NCBI GenBank assembly: GCA_030426245.1
Contig: JAUHYZ010000005.1
Coordinates: 52,052-116,051, forward strand
Source of the DNA: Alphaproteobacteria bacterium
GTDB lineage: Bacteria; Pseudomonadota; Alphaproteobacteria; Sphingomonadales; Sphingomonadaceae
Length of the DNA stretch: 64,000 nt
Reading direction: 5' to 3'
Position numbers and translations under genes: made by a program. Positions 38,940-46,953 of the stretch are shown piece after piece (position 1 is the stretch's first letter; every line of letters starts with the position of its first letter). Under the pieces are notes generated by a model. It was not told where the DNA came from. It ran no database searches and saw nothing but the letters and a program-made list of their open reading frames with translations.

Positions 38940-39989
38940 TTAACAAGCTGTTATGGACTCCCTACTGTCGATCTCCTGATCGTCGATGATCCGCGGCATT
39001 GCCGGTGCGTCGCCGCCACGAATAACGAATGCCCGACATCCTTCCGAGGACAGAGCCTTGAAAGACCGCGCCATCCCCTTGGGCGTGGTGAAGGTGTCTC
39101 CGGCCGCCATCACGATGGTCTGATCGGGCGTTTGGATCTCGAGTGCGCCCTCCTGAACGAAGAGCACTTCCTCTTCTTCGCGGACATGTGTCACGGTTTG
39201 CGCGCCGCAATCCAGTTTCAGAAGACGCAGCGTGAAGCCATGCGGCCACCAGCCGATCAGCGGCCCGGCCTCGAAGCCGTCGCCGGTGTCGGCTGGACCG
39301 ATCACCGCGCATTCCTCAACGCCTTCCACCGCAAGTGGAGAAGCGGGATTGCCCTTCATGTCGCCATAACGAACGACGCATTGCGCCATCTTGTCCATGG
39401 GCGGTGTGCGGTGGCGGGAAAGCTCCTGCTCGTCCGGACCGGTATCCAGTTCCTCGCCCTGTTCCAGCGTTTCGCCAACCGTCGTGTCGACCAGCCGACC
39501 GGCTTTGGTCAGTTTCAGGCCATATTCCTTGGCGAGGTCATAGACTTTTGGCGCCCACAAAACCTTGCCGGGGTCATCCTGCCCCAATGGCACCCAGAGA
39601 AATCCGGATCCCTCGTCCAGCTTCTTGAAGCCGCGGAACATGTGGATCGGTACGGACGCGACATCGCCGGGGCCGATGTCGAGAGTTCCGTCCTCGCCTG
39701 CCTCTCGACCGAACAACAATTGCCAGTGTCCACTGTGCACGACGAAGACCTCGGCATGTTCATGGCTATGCTGTGAGTTGAGGCACCCCAGTGGCTGGCG
39801 TGCGCCGCTGACGTTGAAGCCATGCTTTTCGGTAATATGGACGTGCTGGCCCGGATTTTCCCCTACGCCGCGTCCTATCAGCGTGAAATTCTCCTTCCGG
39901 TCCGAGCCCGGCGAGCGGGTGTCGATGAAGGCGTTGAGACAGGGGACAAGATCGACATAGCGGATCAAACGATCACGAAGATCGGTCAT
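38940..39989 (-). CDS. Bicupin-domain protein of unknown function
   Basis: 349 residues with two cupin domains. The first has a metal-like motif CLNSQHSHEHAEVFVVHSG and PGDVASVPIHMFRGF; the second has VTHVREEEEVLFVQEG and AAGDTFTTPKGMARSF. The length and two-cupin layout resemble gentisate 1,2-dioxygenase, but the motifs do not match that enzyme clearly, so I leave the function open: a dioxygenase, an isomerase or a binding protein are all possible. It overlaps the HpcH/HpaI aldolase gene by four bases (ATGA), strong evidence of a joint role. Confidence 0.82.
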   Translation of the reverse strand: MTDLRDRLIRYVDLVPCLNAFIDTRSPGSDRKENFTLIGRGVGENPGQHVHITEKHGFNVSGARQPLGCLNSQHSHEHAEVFVVHSGHWQLLFGREAGEDGTLDIGPGDVASVPIHMFRGFKKLDEGSGFLWVPLGQDDPGKVLWAPKVYDLAKEYGLKLTKAGRLVDTTVGETLEQGEELDTGPDEQELSRHRTPPMDKMAQCVVRYGDMKGNPASPLAVEGVEECAVIGPADTGDGFEAGPLIGWWPHGFTLRLLKLDCGAQTVTHVREEEEVLFVQEGALEIQTPDQTIVMAAGDTFTTPKGMARSFKALSSEGCRAFVIRGGDAPAMPRIIDDQEIDSRESITAC

Positions 39990-40765
39990 GGTTTTTCTCC
40001 TTGTTGGAATGGTGCGCGCGCTGCCATGATGACTGAGCGCGCGGCGTTCAGCAGCATGGAGAGATCGGGCGCGGCCGTTACAAAATCGAAGCCTTCAGCG
40101 AGCTTTTCGGAAGCAAATTCTCCGCTTCCGCAGAAAATTCCTACCCTTCGGCCTCTGGCCTTGGCCGAGACCCTGATATGTTCGATGGCCTTTACGACTT
40201 CCGGTTCCCTGCTGTCGACCGACGGGATATGTCCCAGATCGAGCGCAAGATCCGTTGGGCCGATGAAGACGCCATCAATGCCGTCGACATCCAGAATTTC
40301 GTCAAGATTGCCGATGGCTTCGCGCGTTTCGATCATCGCGAAGCTGGCGATGCTATCGCTCGCCTGTCCCAGATAGTCACCACCATAGCGTAGCGACGGG
40401 CGGCGCGGGCCAAAGGATCGCTCGCCCTTCGGCGAATAATGAACGGCGGACGCCAGCCGTTCGGCGTCTTCGCGGGTATTCACCATTGGCGCGATCACGC
40501 CATAGGCGCCCGCGTCGAGCAGCTTCATAGCGTCGGATGGGCGGTTTTCCTGTAGGCGAACGAATGGCACGGCGCCGCCCAGCTCGATCGCGACCAGCAT
40601 CGGAGCGACCTGAGCAAAGTCGACAGGGCTATGCTGCATGTCGACCACGATCGCGTCATAATCGAGACGAGCGAGAGCCTCGGCATGCAGCGCCCCGGGC
40701 AATTGCAGCCAGCCCCCCAGCGCGGGCTTGCCTGCTCGCCAAAGCTCTCTGATGGCGTTGCTCAT
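39986..40765 (-). CDS. HpcH/HpaI family aldolase
   Basis: 259-residue TIM-barrel metal-dependent class II aldolase, family of 4-hydroxy-2-oxo-heptanedioate and related retro-aldolases that release pyruvate or a related oxo acid. Visible: YDAIVVDMQHSPVDF, VPFVRLQENRPSDAMKLLDAG (partly quoted: PFVRLQEN), the metal ligand glutamate in MIETREAIGNLDEI, and the aspartate in GPTDLALDLG. It overlaps both neighbours by four bases (P450 upstream, bicupin downstream). Expected job in the cluster: cleaving a side chain or ring-cleavage product. Confidence 0.9.
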   Translation of the reverse strand: MSNAIRELWRAGKPALGGWLQLPGALHAEALARLDYDAIVVDMQHSPVDFAQVAPMLVAIELGGAVPFVRLQENRPSDAMKLLDAGAYGVIAPMVNTREDAERLASAVHYSPKGERSFGPRRPSLRYGGDYLGQASDSIASFAMIETREAIGNLDEILDVDGIDGVFIGPTDLALDLGHIPSVDSREPEVVKAIEHIRVSAKARGRRVGIFCGSGEFASEKLAEGFDFVTAAPDLSMLLNAARSVIMAARAPFQQGEKP

Positions 40766-41958
40766 GCGCTTTCCATCACCTTGGCCGGGTGAGCAGTGAC
40801 CTTCAGCGTCTTGAAGCCGCGCAGGATGTTGTTGAGCACGCGCTCGGAATGATGAACCTCGAACCGCTCGACGCGCGGGATGAGGGCGGTGAGCAAGGCA
40901 TTGATTTCGAGGCGCGCCAGATTGGCGCCGAGGCAGGTATGCACGCCATGGCCGAAGCCAAGATGATCGGCGTTCTTGCGTTCGATATCGAACTCTTCCG
41001 GGTTACCCCAGCGCCGTTCATCGCGATTGCCCGAAGCGTACATCACCAGCACGCGCGCACCGGCATGAAGTTGTTGATCGCCCAGCTCGAAATCGTCGGT
41101 CAGCTTTCGCGAAAAACCCTGAATAGGGCTTTCCAGCCGAACCGCCTCGTTGATCGCATTGGGAATGAGATTCGGGTTTTCGCGCAGCTTCTTCCACTGC
41201 TCGGGATATTTGGCGAACAGGGAAATGGCGTTCCCGGTGGCGAAGATGGTCGTGTCGAGGCTGGGGCCGAGATAGTCGTTCATCAGCGCGCCGACCTGCT
41301 CATAGGCGATTTCGCCCTTGTCGGATGCCTCGAACAGCTGTGCGATCCAACTGCCCGGCTTCACCATTTCGGGCGAACATTCCCTAGCATAGGTGACCAT
41401 GTCGTTGAGGATCGGCAAAGCGCTTTCCGTCAGATCGAGTCCGCGCGGACCGAGCGAATTGAAATTGGCCGCAGCCCATGTGAGTTGCTTGTTGGCGCCA
41501 TCTTCGGGTAGGCCGACAAGTTCCCTGACCACGGTCAGCGGCAGAAACTGTGCAAGGTCGGTCGCGGCATCGAAACTGCCTTGCTCGCACAGCCTTGCGA
41601 TCAGGCCCTGCGCCCGTTCGGAAATAAGCGTGCGCAACTCGTTCAGCTTTGACGGGGCCAATGGACGGCCCACGATGGAGCGCAGGCGGGCGTGAACCGG
41701 ATCGTCGCTGCCCAAGGTGCCGCCCGCAATTGCATCGTTCATCACGTCGTTCATCGCCACGCCGCTGGCCGACGAGAATACCGGCCAGTTCTTCAACGCA
41801 TCCCGCACATCCTCAAAGCGGGACATCAGGTACAGATCATATTTCGGAAGGCGGACGATCGGCGCGGCATCCCGGAAAATCCGGTAGTTTTCATAGGGGT
41901 CGGCCAGGGATTTCGGATCGTAGATGTCGATGTCGACGTCTGGAATGTTTCGAGCCAT
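40762..41958 (-). CDS. Cytochrome P450
   Basis: 398-residue soluble class I P450. The haem-binding loop is FGHGVHTCLGANLARLE with the ligand cysteine near residue 342; the I-helix has GPSLDTTIFATG and the ExxR motif is in NEAVRLESP. Similar in tone to the CYP199A group (4-methoxybenzoate O-demethylases), a resemblance from memory. The adrenodoxin-type ferredoxin at 46254-46571 is the probable electron donor; a ferredoxin reductase is not in the window. It overlaps the aldolase gene by four bases and lies 15 bases after the hydrolase gene. Confidence 0.93.
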   Translation of the reverse strand: MARNIPDVDIDIYDPKSLADPYENYRIFRDAAPIVRLPKYDLYLMSRFEDVRDALKNWPVFSSASGVAMNDVMNDAIAGGTLGSDDPVHARLRSIVGRPLAPSKLNELRTLISERAQGLIARLCEQGSFDAATDLAQFLPLTVVRELVGLPEDGANKQLTWAAANFNSLGPRGLDLTESALPILNDMVTYARECSPEMVKPGSWIAQLFEASDKGEIAYEQVGALMNDYLGPSLDTTIFATGNAISLFAKYPEQWKKLRENPNLIPNAINEAVRLESPIQGFSRKLTDDFELGDQQLHAGARVLVMYASGNRDERRWGNPEEFDIERKNADHLGFGHGVHTCLGANLARLEINALLTALIPRVERFEVHHSERVLNNILRGFKTLKVTAHPAKVMESA

Positions 41959-41973
41959 GAACTCTCTCCAAAT

Positions 41974-42666
41974 TTATCTATTCGATAGTAAGCGGCACAG
42001 CGCATCGGACACTTGTTCGTGCCTCTCCATGGATATCATATGTCCGGAACCGGACAGTTCGAGATAAGTGGCGTCTGGTATCGCTGACGCCATGTCGCGG
42101 GACAGCGCGCGGGGGACTGCCCTGTCTTCGCTGCCCGCCATCACCAGTGTCGGGCAAGCTATGTTCGGAAGAACATCGCGTGCGTCCGGACGGTTCATAA
42201 GCGCCTTTTGCTGCGCCGCGTAGTCAGCGCCCCCGTGTTTTTGCATAGTGGCGCGGCATTGGGCGAGCATATCGGGTGCGCTATCGGGGCCGCCCAGCAT
42301 ATCCGCAAAGGCATCCACAAGTTCCGGCAGGCGATTGGCAGGAGCAGATATCCGGTCGAGGCGTGCTTGCCGATTTTCCGCTGGATCGGGCGTGGCGGAG
42401 GTGGATAGCAGCGCCAGATGGGATACCCGTTCTGGCGCCACGCGCATGATCTGAAGCGCGACAAAGCCGCCGAGCGAAAACCCCGCCAGCGCGAACACCG
42501 GCTCCTTCACAGCGTCCAGAACATGCGAAGCCATGGCGTCGACGCTGTCGTATCCGGATATCGAAACCACCCGGGGTTCGCCGACCGTCGACAACGGTTC
42601 GATCTGGGGCTGCCACATGCCCTCGTCGCAGAGGGAGCCGGGTAGCAGGATGATGGGACCCGTCAT
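41974..42666 (-). CDS. Alpha/beta hydrolase
   Basis: About 230 residues from MTGPIILLPGSLCDEGMW. Catalytic triad visible: nucleophile in GFSLGGF (S64), aspartate in AGSEDRAVP and histidine in GSGHMISMER. The ORF-track frame runs on for another 102 codons into the next gene, but those residues are frame shadow of the SDR gene, so the internal ATG was chosen. It lies 5 bases after the SDR stop codon. Could be an ester or lactone hydrolase, or a C-C hydrolase; the sequence does not decide. Confidence 0.87.
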   Translation of the reverse strand: MTGPIILLPGSLCDEGMWQPQIEPLSTVGEPRVVSISGYDSVDAMASHVLDAVKEPVFALAGFSLGGFVALQIMRVAPERVSHLALLSTSATPDPAENRQARLDRISAPANRLPELVDAFADMLGGPDSAPDMLAQCRATMQKHGGADYAAQQKALMNRPDARDVLPNIACPTLVMAGSEDRAVPRALSRDMASAIPDATYLELSGSGHMISMERHEQVSDALCRLLSNR

Positions 42667-42671
42667 CGCGC

Positions 42672-43472
42672 CTATCCCGCCGTGTAGCCGCCATCCGCAT
42701 AAAGGATATGCCCGGTGTAGAAATCCGATGCGCGCGAGCACAGGAACAGCAACGGTCCCGCCAGATCCTCCGGTTCGCCGAGGCGTCCCAGCGGCAGGCG
42801 CGGCATCAGGTTCGCGCGTGTCGTGCGGCCCCGCTCGGTATCCTCGAACATCCACGCGGTGAGGTCGGACCGGAATACGGTTGGCGCTATTGCGTTGGCG
42901 GTGATGCCATATTTGCCAAGCTCGCATCCCAATGCGCGGACAATGCCGTCCACCGCCGATTTCGAAGCGCAATAAGCGGTGTAGCCCGCCGGGTGGCCGA
43001 GTATGCCTCTGGCGGACGACATCAGGACGATTTTTCCGCCTTCATCCTGCTCGATCAACTGGCGCGACATGGCGCGGGACATAAGCCATGAGCCCGTGAC
43101 GTTGGCCTGCATCACCCGCTCGAACTGCTCGGGTTTCATATCGGGAATGAGCGCCACATCGTTCATTCCCGATGCGACGACCAGAATATCGGCACGGCCA
43201 AAGCGCCCTACAGCGGCCTGAACGATGGCATCGGCGTCCGCTTCGCTGTCGGGGCGGCGAATGACCTGCTCCACATCAGCGCCCAACGCCGTACATTCGG
43301 CAGCGACGGCCGCGATTGCGTCCTTATTGCTGCCCGCGAGGACGAGGTGTGCGCCTGCTCCGGCCAGCACTTTCGACGCCAGTGCGCCAAAGGAACCGGA
43401 GGCGCCCGTGACGATTGCCACCCTGCCGCTGACATCGAACAGTGAGGACGGATTTTTCAGAAAATCGCTCAT
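42672..43472 (-). CDS. Short-chain dehydrogenase/reductase
   Basis: 266-residue SDR oxidoreductase with the nucleotide motif TGASGSFGALASKV near residue 22 and the catalytic YTAYCASK (YxxxK) near residue 158. The second glycine of TGxxxGxG is replaced by a serine/phenylalanine arrangement (SGSFG), still within the SDR range. It is 5 bases after the small cupin gene and 5 bases before the hydrolase gene, thus cotranscribed. The substrate is not predictable; a ring- or side-chain alcohol is likely from context. Confidence 0.9.
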   Translation of the reverse strand: MSDFLKNPSSLFDVSGRVAIVTGASGSFGALASKVLAGAGAHLVLAGSNKDAIAAVAAECTALGADVEQVIRRPDSEADADAIVQAAVGRFGRADILVVASGMNDVALIPDMKPEQFERVMQANVTGSWLMSRAMSRQLIEQDEGGKIVLMSSARGILGHPAGYTAYCASKSAVDGIVRALGCELGKYGITANAIAPTVFRSDLTAWMFEDTERGRTTRANLMPRLPLGRLGEPEDLAGPLLFLCSRASDFYTGHILYADGGYTAG

Positions 43473-43477
43473 GATGT

Positions 43478-43828
43478 TTATGCCTTGGTAGGGGAGGGCA
43501 TCACGACCAGCATCGATGCCGGTTCGTTCGTCTCATTCTTGATTTCACGGTTCACATTGGCCGGAATGGTCACGGAATCCATCGGACCAAGGACCACCTC
43601 TCCGTCATCGGTGCGCAACGTCATATGGCCCGACAGCATGACATAGATTTTTTCCAGCCCGCCAGCGTCGGGACCCGCTCCACCGCCGGGCAGGAAATGG
43701 GACAGGCCCACCCAGACGGCTTCGGCACCGCCGGCGTCCATGCCCTGCAGTCGCATTGCACGGACGTCGAAATGATTGGGAGCGTCATAGCGCGGCGCGT
43801 CGGCCAGCCGCCTTACATTAACAGGCAT
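43478..43828 (-). CDS. Small cupin-domain protein
   Basis: 116-residue single cupin starting MPVNVRRLADAPRYDAPNHFD. Barrel motifs GLSHFLPGGGAGPDAGGLEKIYVMLSG (partly quoted: GLEKIYVMLSG) and GPMDSVTIPANVNREIKN are visible; only part of the usual histidine set is present, so metal binding is uncertain. It is the first gene of the minus-strand operon, with a good AAGGAGAAGGA ribosome site. The ORF-track start at 43921 lies in the promoter region and was rejected. Possibly a regulator or isomerase-like enzyme of the pathway. Confidence 0.85.
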   Translation of the reverse strand: MPVNVRRLADAPRYDAPNHFDVRAMRLQGMDAGGAEAVWVGLSHFLPGGGAGPDAGGLEKIYVMLSGHMTLRTDDGEVVLGPMDSVTIPANVNREIKNETNEPASMLVVMPSPTKA

Positions 43829-44008
43829 CGGGGTCCTTCTCCTTGGTCGGTTCGCTGGAATTGCGAATCTATTCTGTTCCGTTATGTTATACAGATTGCA
43901 TCGATATATGATACATGTCAATAGTGGGCGGCAAAGCCTCTCCGCGCCACCAAATCAGGCATTTATCGCGGAGCTTTTTGAGTAATAGATCAGCGAAGGG
44001 AACGAGAT
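43829..44008. promoter_or_regulatory. Divergent promoter region of the catabolic operon and the amidohydrolase gene
   Basis: 180 bases between the small-cupin operon (minus) and the amidohydrolase gene (plus). It contains TGTTATACAGATT (43885-43897), nearly the same sequence found before the two TonB receptor genes, and an AT-rich stretch with TTGACA-like and TATATC-like elements. On the minus strand TATAAC could serve as a -10 box. No gene fits here. A regulator site is inferred, not shown. Confidence 0.5.
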
Positions 44009-44914
44009 TTGGCCGACAATCCTGGCGATATTGCTGGCGGAATCGTCGACGCCCATCATCACCTGTGGAAGCTCGACGAGGTCACCTATCCCTGGGTCTC
44101 GGCGAAGGGCATAAAGCGGTTTTTCGGCGATCCCACGCCGATTCAGAAAAACTATATCCCCACAGATTTCAGCACTGACTGGAGTGGCATCCCGATCACG
44201 CAATCCGTCCATGTGCAGGTCGGTGTGGCGAAAGGCGAGGAGGCGGATGAGACGCATTCCCTTTCGCGTATGAACAGCGTGCAGGGTTTTCCATCGGCGA
44301 TTATCGCCTTTTGTGACCTGACATCGGAAAATCGCGAAGCCGAGCTTGACCGGCAATTGGCCTATCCATTGGTCCGCGGCATCCGGCAGATCATTGGCCG
44401 CCATCCAGATGAAGACAGCGCCAATGGATCGCCGCTGCTGCTGCAGAATTCCGAGTTTCTGGTTGGCCTTCAGTCCTTGGCACACCGGGGATTGAGCTTC
44501 GACCTCCAGCTTACCAGTGCGTTGCTTCCCGCCGCCACGGACCTGCTTTCGCATGTTCCCGAACTGAACCTGATCCTCTGCCATATCGGTAGCCCGTGGG
44601 ATCAGAGTGCCGAAGGGTTGCGCCAATGGCGAACAGACCTGGAATGGTTTGCCGCGCGGCTGCCCAATGCCAGCGTGAAGCTGTCGGGTATCAGCATGTT
44701 CAATCCACGGTGGACCGGTGACGAGTTTCGCCGCGTGTTTCTACCGGTCCTGGAAATTTTCGGGCCGGAGCGATGCATGTGGGGATCGAACTTCCCGGTC
44801 GACAAGCTCCATAGGGGCTACACTGAAATCTTCCGGGCGAGTTGGAATGCGACGCCCGTGGCGGATCGCTCCGCGATATTCGCGGAGACCGCGCGGCGGG
44901 TCTACAGGCTGTAG
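44009..44914 (+). CDS. Amidohydrolase family protein (COG3618-like lactone hydrolase)
   Basis: 301-residue TIM-barrel metal-dependent hydrolase of amidohydrolase group 2. Metal motif VDAHHHLW (H16 and H18), HIGSPWD later, and the catalytic aspartate in MWGSNFPVDK. The family includes fuconolactone hydrolase and 4-sulfomuconolactone hydrolase, the latter giving maleylacetate. Start codon is TTG after AAGGGAACGAGAT; no better start exists nearby. It is divergent from the eight-gene operon and convergent with the MFS gene. A lactone hydrolase role feeding the maleylacetate pathway is an inference. Confidence 0.87.
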   Translation: MADNPGDIAGGIVDAHHHLWKLDEVTYPWVSAKGIKRFFGDPTPIQKNYIPTDFSTDWSGIPITQSVHVQVGVAKGEEADETHSLSRMNSVQGFPSAIIAFCDLTSENREAELDRQLAYPLVRGIRQIIGRHPDEDSANGSPLLLQNSEFLVGLQSLAHRGLSFDLQLTSALLPAATDLLSHVPELNLILCHIGSPWDQSAEGLRQWRTDLEWFAARLPNASVKLSGISMFNPRWTGDEFRRVFLPVLEIFGPERCMWGSNFPVDKLHRGYTEIFRASWNATPVADRSAIFAETARRVYRL

Positions 44915-44931
44915 TTGTCGATCCCGTTGGG

Positions 44932-46176
44932 TCAGGCGAAAGGCAAGGGTGCGATTTCGGGCGCTTGCCCGGCTTTGGCAGGTGCGGTTTCGCGCAGGAA
45001 TAGGGTGAGGATCGCGGCGCACAGGGCCAGGACGATCTCCGCGATTAGCGGTGTCTGTAGCCCATATATGTCGCTCAGCCACCCGACGATCAATGGAGCG
45101 GCCGATCCCCCGATCAGTTCCCCCGCGCCCATGATCAGCGCCATCGCCGTTGCGACCTGGGCCGTCGGAGCGCTTTCGGCCGGAATGGTCGCCATGAATA
45201 GTGAGAAGGTACCGCCCGCGATCCAGCCGATCGCCAATATTGTCGCGAGCAGGATCATGTTGCCGGTGAAGATGAGCGCTGAAAGCGGGGCCAATGCACC
45301 GATCGCACAAAAGACCAGCATCACCGGCCTGCGTCCGAACCTGTCCGACAACCCCGGCACCGCAAATCCGGCTATGGCGCCCGAGATGCCGAGTGCCGAC
45401 ATGATGACGCTCATCTGACCGGGAGAAAAGTGGGCTACCGATGTCAGATAGACAGGCAGGAAAACCCAGCCGACGATCATCCAGCCCACCATCAGGCCGC
45501 TGATGACGAGGCAGAGTGCTATATTACGGTTCCTCAGAATTTCGACAATGCCGGGCCGGTCGCCCTCCGTCGGTCCATCACCTGCGGCAACAGGCTGACC
45601 CGGTTCCCTGACGAAGAAGAATATCAGCGCTGCGATAATCAATCCCGGAATGATCGTGAGATAGAAGGCCGATCGCCAGCCATAGGCGGTCGCAATCGAT
45701 ACCATGACGAGTGGGGCAACGAGGCTGCCCAGCAGGTTGCTGAGCACATTCTGCATCAGACCCATATTGAGGCCCCGTCGTTCAGGACTGGAGGCGAGGG
45801 CCATCAATGTCTGGCTGATGGGCAGCACCGGCCCGTCGGCTAGGCCCATGATAAGCCGCGCAAACAGCAGGATAGCGAAGGAGCCGGCAAGGCCGGTCAG
45901 AACCGAAGCCAGCGAAAAGCAGATGACGGCAGCGACGAGCAGCGGCTTGCGCTTGCCGATCCGATCCGACAGCCAGCCGACAAAATATCCTGAGATCGAC
46001 CATGAAAGGGCTAGCAGCGCGGCTATGGCGCCGATCTGTACATTGGAAAGCGGGATGTCTTTAAGAATGAAGGGCAGCAGATAGTTGAGGGCATTCCTGT
46101 CGAAAAAGACGAATCCGAATGTTATGCCAAGAATGGCGGTCAGGCGAATTTCATAGGCCCGGTCTGTGCCCGTCAT
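44932..46176 (-). CDS. MFS transporter, aromatic-acid type
   Basis: 414-residue twelve-helix major facilitator, inner membrane. Motif A GWLSDRIGKRKPLLV in the first loop and its repeat GLSDRFGRRPVMLV in the second half are plain. The gene is adjacent to catabolic genes and probably imports the substrate (aromatic-acid:proton symporter group), the inner-membrane counterpart of the TonB receptors. It is convergent with the amidohydrolase gene, with 17 bases between stops. Direction of transport is not proven by sequence. Confidence 0.9.
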   Translation of the reverse strand: MTGTDRAYEIRLTAILGITFGFVFFDRNALNYLLPFILKDIPLSNVQIGAIAALLALSWSISGYFVGWLSDRIGKRKPLLVAAVICFSLASVLTGLAGSFAILLFARLIMGLADGPVLPISQTLMALASSPERRGLNMGLMQNVLSNLLGSLVAPLVMVSIATAYGWRSAFYLTIIPGLIIAALIFFFVREPGQPVAAGDGPTEGDRPGIVEILRNRNIALCLVISGLMVGWMIVGWVFLPVYLTSVAHFSPGQMSVIMSALGISGAIAGFAVPGLSDRFGRRPVMLVFCAIGALAPLSALIFTGNMILLATILAIGWIAGGTFSLFMATIPAESAPTAQVATAMALIMGAGELIGGSAAPLIVGWLSDIYGLQTPLIAEIVLALCAAILTLFLRETAPAKAGQAPEIAPLPFA

Positions 46177-46253
46177 TCTCCCTCCTACGAATCTTCTCTT
46201 TGATGGTACATATTATACCGTTTACCGATACAATCAATCGAGTTCGGGATGCC

Positions 46254-46571
46254 TCAATCCTCAGGTGCGATGATGATTTCCATGCCTTCGCAGGATGCGT
46301 CGATCACAAGCTGGCAGGAAAGGCGGGAATCAGGCCGGCGATGGTCGGAACTGTCCAGCAGATCATTTTCATCGTCGCTTATTTCAGGCAGAGTTTGTCC
46401 CTGTGCGTTCTTGACGTAGACATGACATGTCGCACAGGAACAGCAGCCACCACAAAGCGCCAGCAGCTCGTCGAAGCCGTTGTCGCGCAGATTTTCCATC
46501 AAGGATTGATCTGAGCATGCTTCGATACTGCGTATACTCCCGTCGCGTCCTCTCACCGAAATTGCTGGCAT
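46254..46571 (-). CDS. Adrenodoxin-type [2Fe-2S] ferredoxin
   Basis: 105 residues from [12 protein letters not shown]. The cluster ligands are C40, C46 and C49 in [11 protein letters not shown] and C86 in LSCQLV, the C-x5-C-x2-C...C pattern of putidaredoxin-type ferredoxins. These serve as one-electron donors to class I P450s, so the P450 at 40762-41958 is the probable partner; a role with the Rieske oxygenases is also possible. The ATG at 46571 with GAGAGGAAG in front was preferred over 46622, which would overlap the preceding gene. Confidence 0.92.
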   Translation of the reverse strand: MPAISVRGRDGSIRSIEACSDQSLMENLRDNGFDELLALCGGCCSCATCHVYVKNAQGQTLPEISDDENDLLDSSDHRRPDSRLSCQLVIDASCEGMEIIIAPED

Positions 46572-46584
46572 TCTAAGCTTCCTC

Positions 46585-46875
46585 TCATTCTCCGGCTGTT
46601 CTGGAATGTCCAAAACGCTCAATAAGCCGATCTGTCACAGACGCACGAATAGGCTGTCCGTCCAAAATCTTGGTCCAGGTGTTGGGGCTTATGCCCAGAA
46701 CGAGCGTCGTGGGGATGCCCCTGTTTAATGCGAGCTCCCGCGCCATCCTGCTTGTCAGTTCGGGGCCTACTATTTTCATTTTTGCGTTCGATCCAGGCTT
46801 GCATGGGTTACGTGACCGCGTGCCTTTTCTGGAAATTATCATATCTCTCACATACGAAACTGCCATTTGCGCCAT
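46585..46875 (-). CDS. Small HTH-like protein of unknown function
   Basis: Up to 96 residues; starts at 46875 or, more plausibly, at the [11 protein letters not shown] (46779, giving 64 residues). The core [18 protein letters not shown]...[30 protein letters not shown] looks like a Cro/C1-type helix-turn-helix (segments quoted separately). It ends 13 bases before the ferredoxin start on the same strand. No strong ribosome site is visible at either start. Possibly a regulator, or a small accessory protein of the P450 system; I would not go further. Confidence 0.55.
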   Translation of the reverse strand: MAQMAVSYVRDMIISRKGTRSRNPCKPGSNAKMKIVGPELTSRMARELALNRGIPTTLVLGISPNTWTKILDGQPIRASVTDRLIERFGHSRTAGE

Positions 46876-46953
46876 GCGCGGTAATGCCGCCCGATCGACG
46901 ACCAGCGCCGATCGGGCGAAGCGCGATCACCTGCTATGGCAAGGAAACGCGCA

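Noticed and set aside
42667-42972. N-terminal extension of the alpha/beta hydrolase ORF
   Set aside because: These codons overlap the SDR gene in another frame and do not resemble a hydrolase.
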